Source: an uncultured Veillonella sp. (GTDB taxonomy: Bacteria > Bacillota > Negativicutes > Veillonellales > Veillonellaceae). From it: a stretch of DNA of 14,918 nucleotides. The stretch covers positions 1-14,918 of the forward strand of contig CAAEOZ010000200.1 of NCBI GenBank assembly GCA_900757715.1, in the 5' to 3' direction. Both the position numbers and the translations under genes were made by a program. Of the stretch, positions 14,150 through 14,918 are shown piece after piece. Every line of letters begins with the position of its first letter. Position 1 is the first letter of the stretch. The notes below the pieces were generated by a model that worked only from the letters and a program-made list of their open reading frames with translations, made no database searches and was not told the DNA's origin.

Positions 14150-14182
14150 GAACATAAGTACGAGGGGTTGTACCATATGTTC
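14150..14182 (+). other. Leader hairpin upstream of the HD-GYP gene
   Basis: GAACATA (14150-14156) pairs with TATGTTC (14176-14182) and GTAC with GTAC inside it, with small bulges and an eight-base loop GAGGGGTT. The loop sequence is identical to the ribosome-binding region of the gene (14196-14203), so the element could influence translation. No known riboswitch class is recognised. Confidence 0.4.
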
Positions 14183-14207
14183 TATTTGTTAGTTAGAGGG
14201 GTTTATT

Positions 14208-14810
14208 ATGTTTATGTTATCATTGATGCAACCATCAGGTTTGTATGAACTGGAGAAAGATAGTTTAGAAGCCATAAGCGCACAACTTTTGCAGATGATA
14301 CAAATGAAAAGCTATCATCTTTATACACATTCTATTCAGGTTTCAAACTATGCTGTTAGCATCGCAGCTAAAATGGGTTTACCATTAAATGAAATCGAAC
14401 AGATTCGTCACGCAGCTCTACTTCATGACGTAGGTCTATTAATGGTACCTAATGCATTAATCCAAAAATCTCCATATCTTAATAAGCAAGAAATGTCTAA
14501 GTATAAACAACATGCTGCAAGTGGAGCCAATATGATTGAAAACTATCCTTGCTGCCAACAAATTTTACCTTATATTCGTTACCATCATGAAAAATGGGAT
14601 GGCTCCGGTTATCCTAAACATCTACGTGGTGCTAATATTCCATTGGGAGCTCGAATCATTGCTGTAGCAGATTACTATGATACAACAGTTAATCCTTCTA
14701 CTGAATTTTGGGCTAAAACAAAAGCTAAAGCAAAAGAAGAACTTTTTAGTGCGTCCGGTTCTCTCTTTGATCCAGATGTTGTTAAAGCATTTATTGATGT
14801 ACTTGGCTAA
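14208..14810 (+). CDS. Stand-alone HD-GYP domain protein (putative cyclic-di-nucleotide phosphodiesterase)
   Basis: This 200-residue cytoplasmic protein is essentially one HD-GYP domain, a family that often hydrolyses cyclic di-GMP. Metal-ligand positions are visible: His41, the HD pair His73-Asp74, His102, His126-His127, and Asp155 in AVADYYD. The signature WDGSGYPKHLRG covers 130-141 with GYP at 134-136. The usual HDIGK motif reads HDVGL, so the conserved Lys is Leu77, which may alter phosphate binding or activity. There is no receiver, PAS or transmembrane segment, and the domain ends shortly after the core. GAGGGG lies six bases before the ATG at 14208. It is the only plus-strand gene, divergent from the 6S RNA, and is followed by a strong terminator, so it is monocistronic. 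A true nucleotide substrate is inferred only. Confidence 0.88.
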   Translation: MFMLSLMQPSGLYELEKDSLEAISAQLLQMIQMKSYHLYTHSIQVSNYAVSIAAKMGLPLNEIEQIRHAALLHDVGLLMVPNALIQKSPYLNKQEMSKYKQHAASGANMIENYPCCQQILPYIRYHHEKWDGSGYPKHLRGANIPLGARIIAVADYYDTTVNPSTEFWAKTKAKAKEELFSASGSLFDPDVVKAFIDVLG

Positions 14811-14820
14811 TATGTTAATT

Positions 14821-14842
14821 GGGGCTGTAACAAAACAGCCCC
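14821..14842 (+). other. Stem-loop just after the HD-GYP gene
   Basis: GGGGCTGT and ACAGCCCC form a perfect 8-bp stem with loop AACAAA, 11 bases after the stop codon. The following TTAACACT is a weak T tract, so it may be a weak terminator or an mRNA 3'-end stabiliser in front of the main terminator. Confidence 0.55.
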
Positions 14843-14852
14843 TTAACACTAG

Positions 14853-14900
14853 AAAAGCTGTTAGTTGATTTTATATGATCAACTAACAGCTTTTTTTCTA
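14853..14900 (+). terminator. Strong intrinsic terminator after the HD-GYP gene
   Basis: AAAAGCTGTTAGTTGAT (14853-14869) and its exact complement (14878-14894) form a 17-bp stem with an eight-base loop. Seven consecutive T residues from 14891 follow. The A-rich left arm would give a T tract on the minus strand too, so it may be bidirectional and also end a transcript arriving from beyond the right edge. Confidence 0.88.
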
Positions 14901-14918
14901 TATTTCTAAGAAAAAAGG

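Noticed and set aside
1..14918. Insertion sequences, phage genes, CRISPR arrays or defence systems
   Set aside because: No transposase, integrase, array-like repeat or defence protein was seen; the window is ordinary core chromosome.

Overview
The window looks like chromosome of a low-GC Negativicutes bacterium, most likely Veillonella or a close relative. This is inferred from remembered protein families and gene order, because no database search was possible. Supporting signs are AT-rich intergenic DNA, strong Shine-Dalgarno sites and use of TTG and GTG starts. The pairing of a DUF5693 membrane protein with the pyruvyl transferase CsaB, and a transketolase split into two genes, also fit. 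All genes are on the minus strand except a short HD-GYP gene at the right end.

From right to left along minus-strand transcription: a 6S RNA gene (13758-13560) has its own promoter and terminator. A three-gene polar amino acid ABC transporter operon follows (binding lipoprotein, permease, ATPase; 13303-11107), with a near-consensus promoter and a terminator. Then come three single-gene units: a cold-shock protein (10592-10395), the ribosome hibernation factor hpf (10152-9625) and secA (9406-6971). Each has a recognisable promoter element and an intrinsic terminator. The last unit is a long, tightly packed operon that starts at a promoter near 6910 and runs off the left edge: prfB (RF2), a DUF2993 lipid-binding-type protein, DUF5693, csaB, the two transketolase halves and the first 24 codons of ftsE. 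Gaps are 33 nt or less, or the genes overlap.

The operon joins translation termination (RF2), envelope polymer assembly (DUF2993, DUF5693, CsaB), the pentose-phosphate pathway and cell division (FtsE). secA, hpf, csp and the 6S RNA give the neighbourhood a housekeeping and stress-physiology character. No mobile element, CRISPR array, tRNA or rRNA was seen.

The most striking point is prfB. Its N-terminal 23 codons lie in a different frame and end in CTT TAA C, where the RF2 autoregulatory frameshift site is normally CTT TGA C. A UAA stop can be read by RF1 as well as RF2, so the usual feedback logic would be altered. Other points of interest are a predicted pRNA template in the 6S RNA, an HD-GYP protein with Leu at the usual Lys of HDxGK and a duplicated ribosome-binding region in its leader, and a secA promoter whose -35 box lies inside a terminator-like hairpin.
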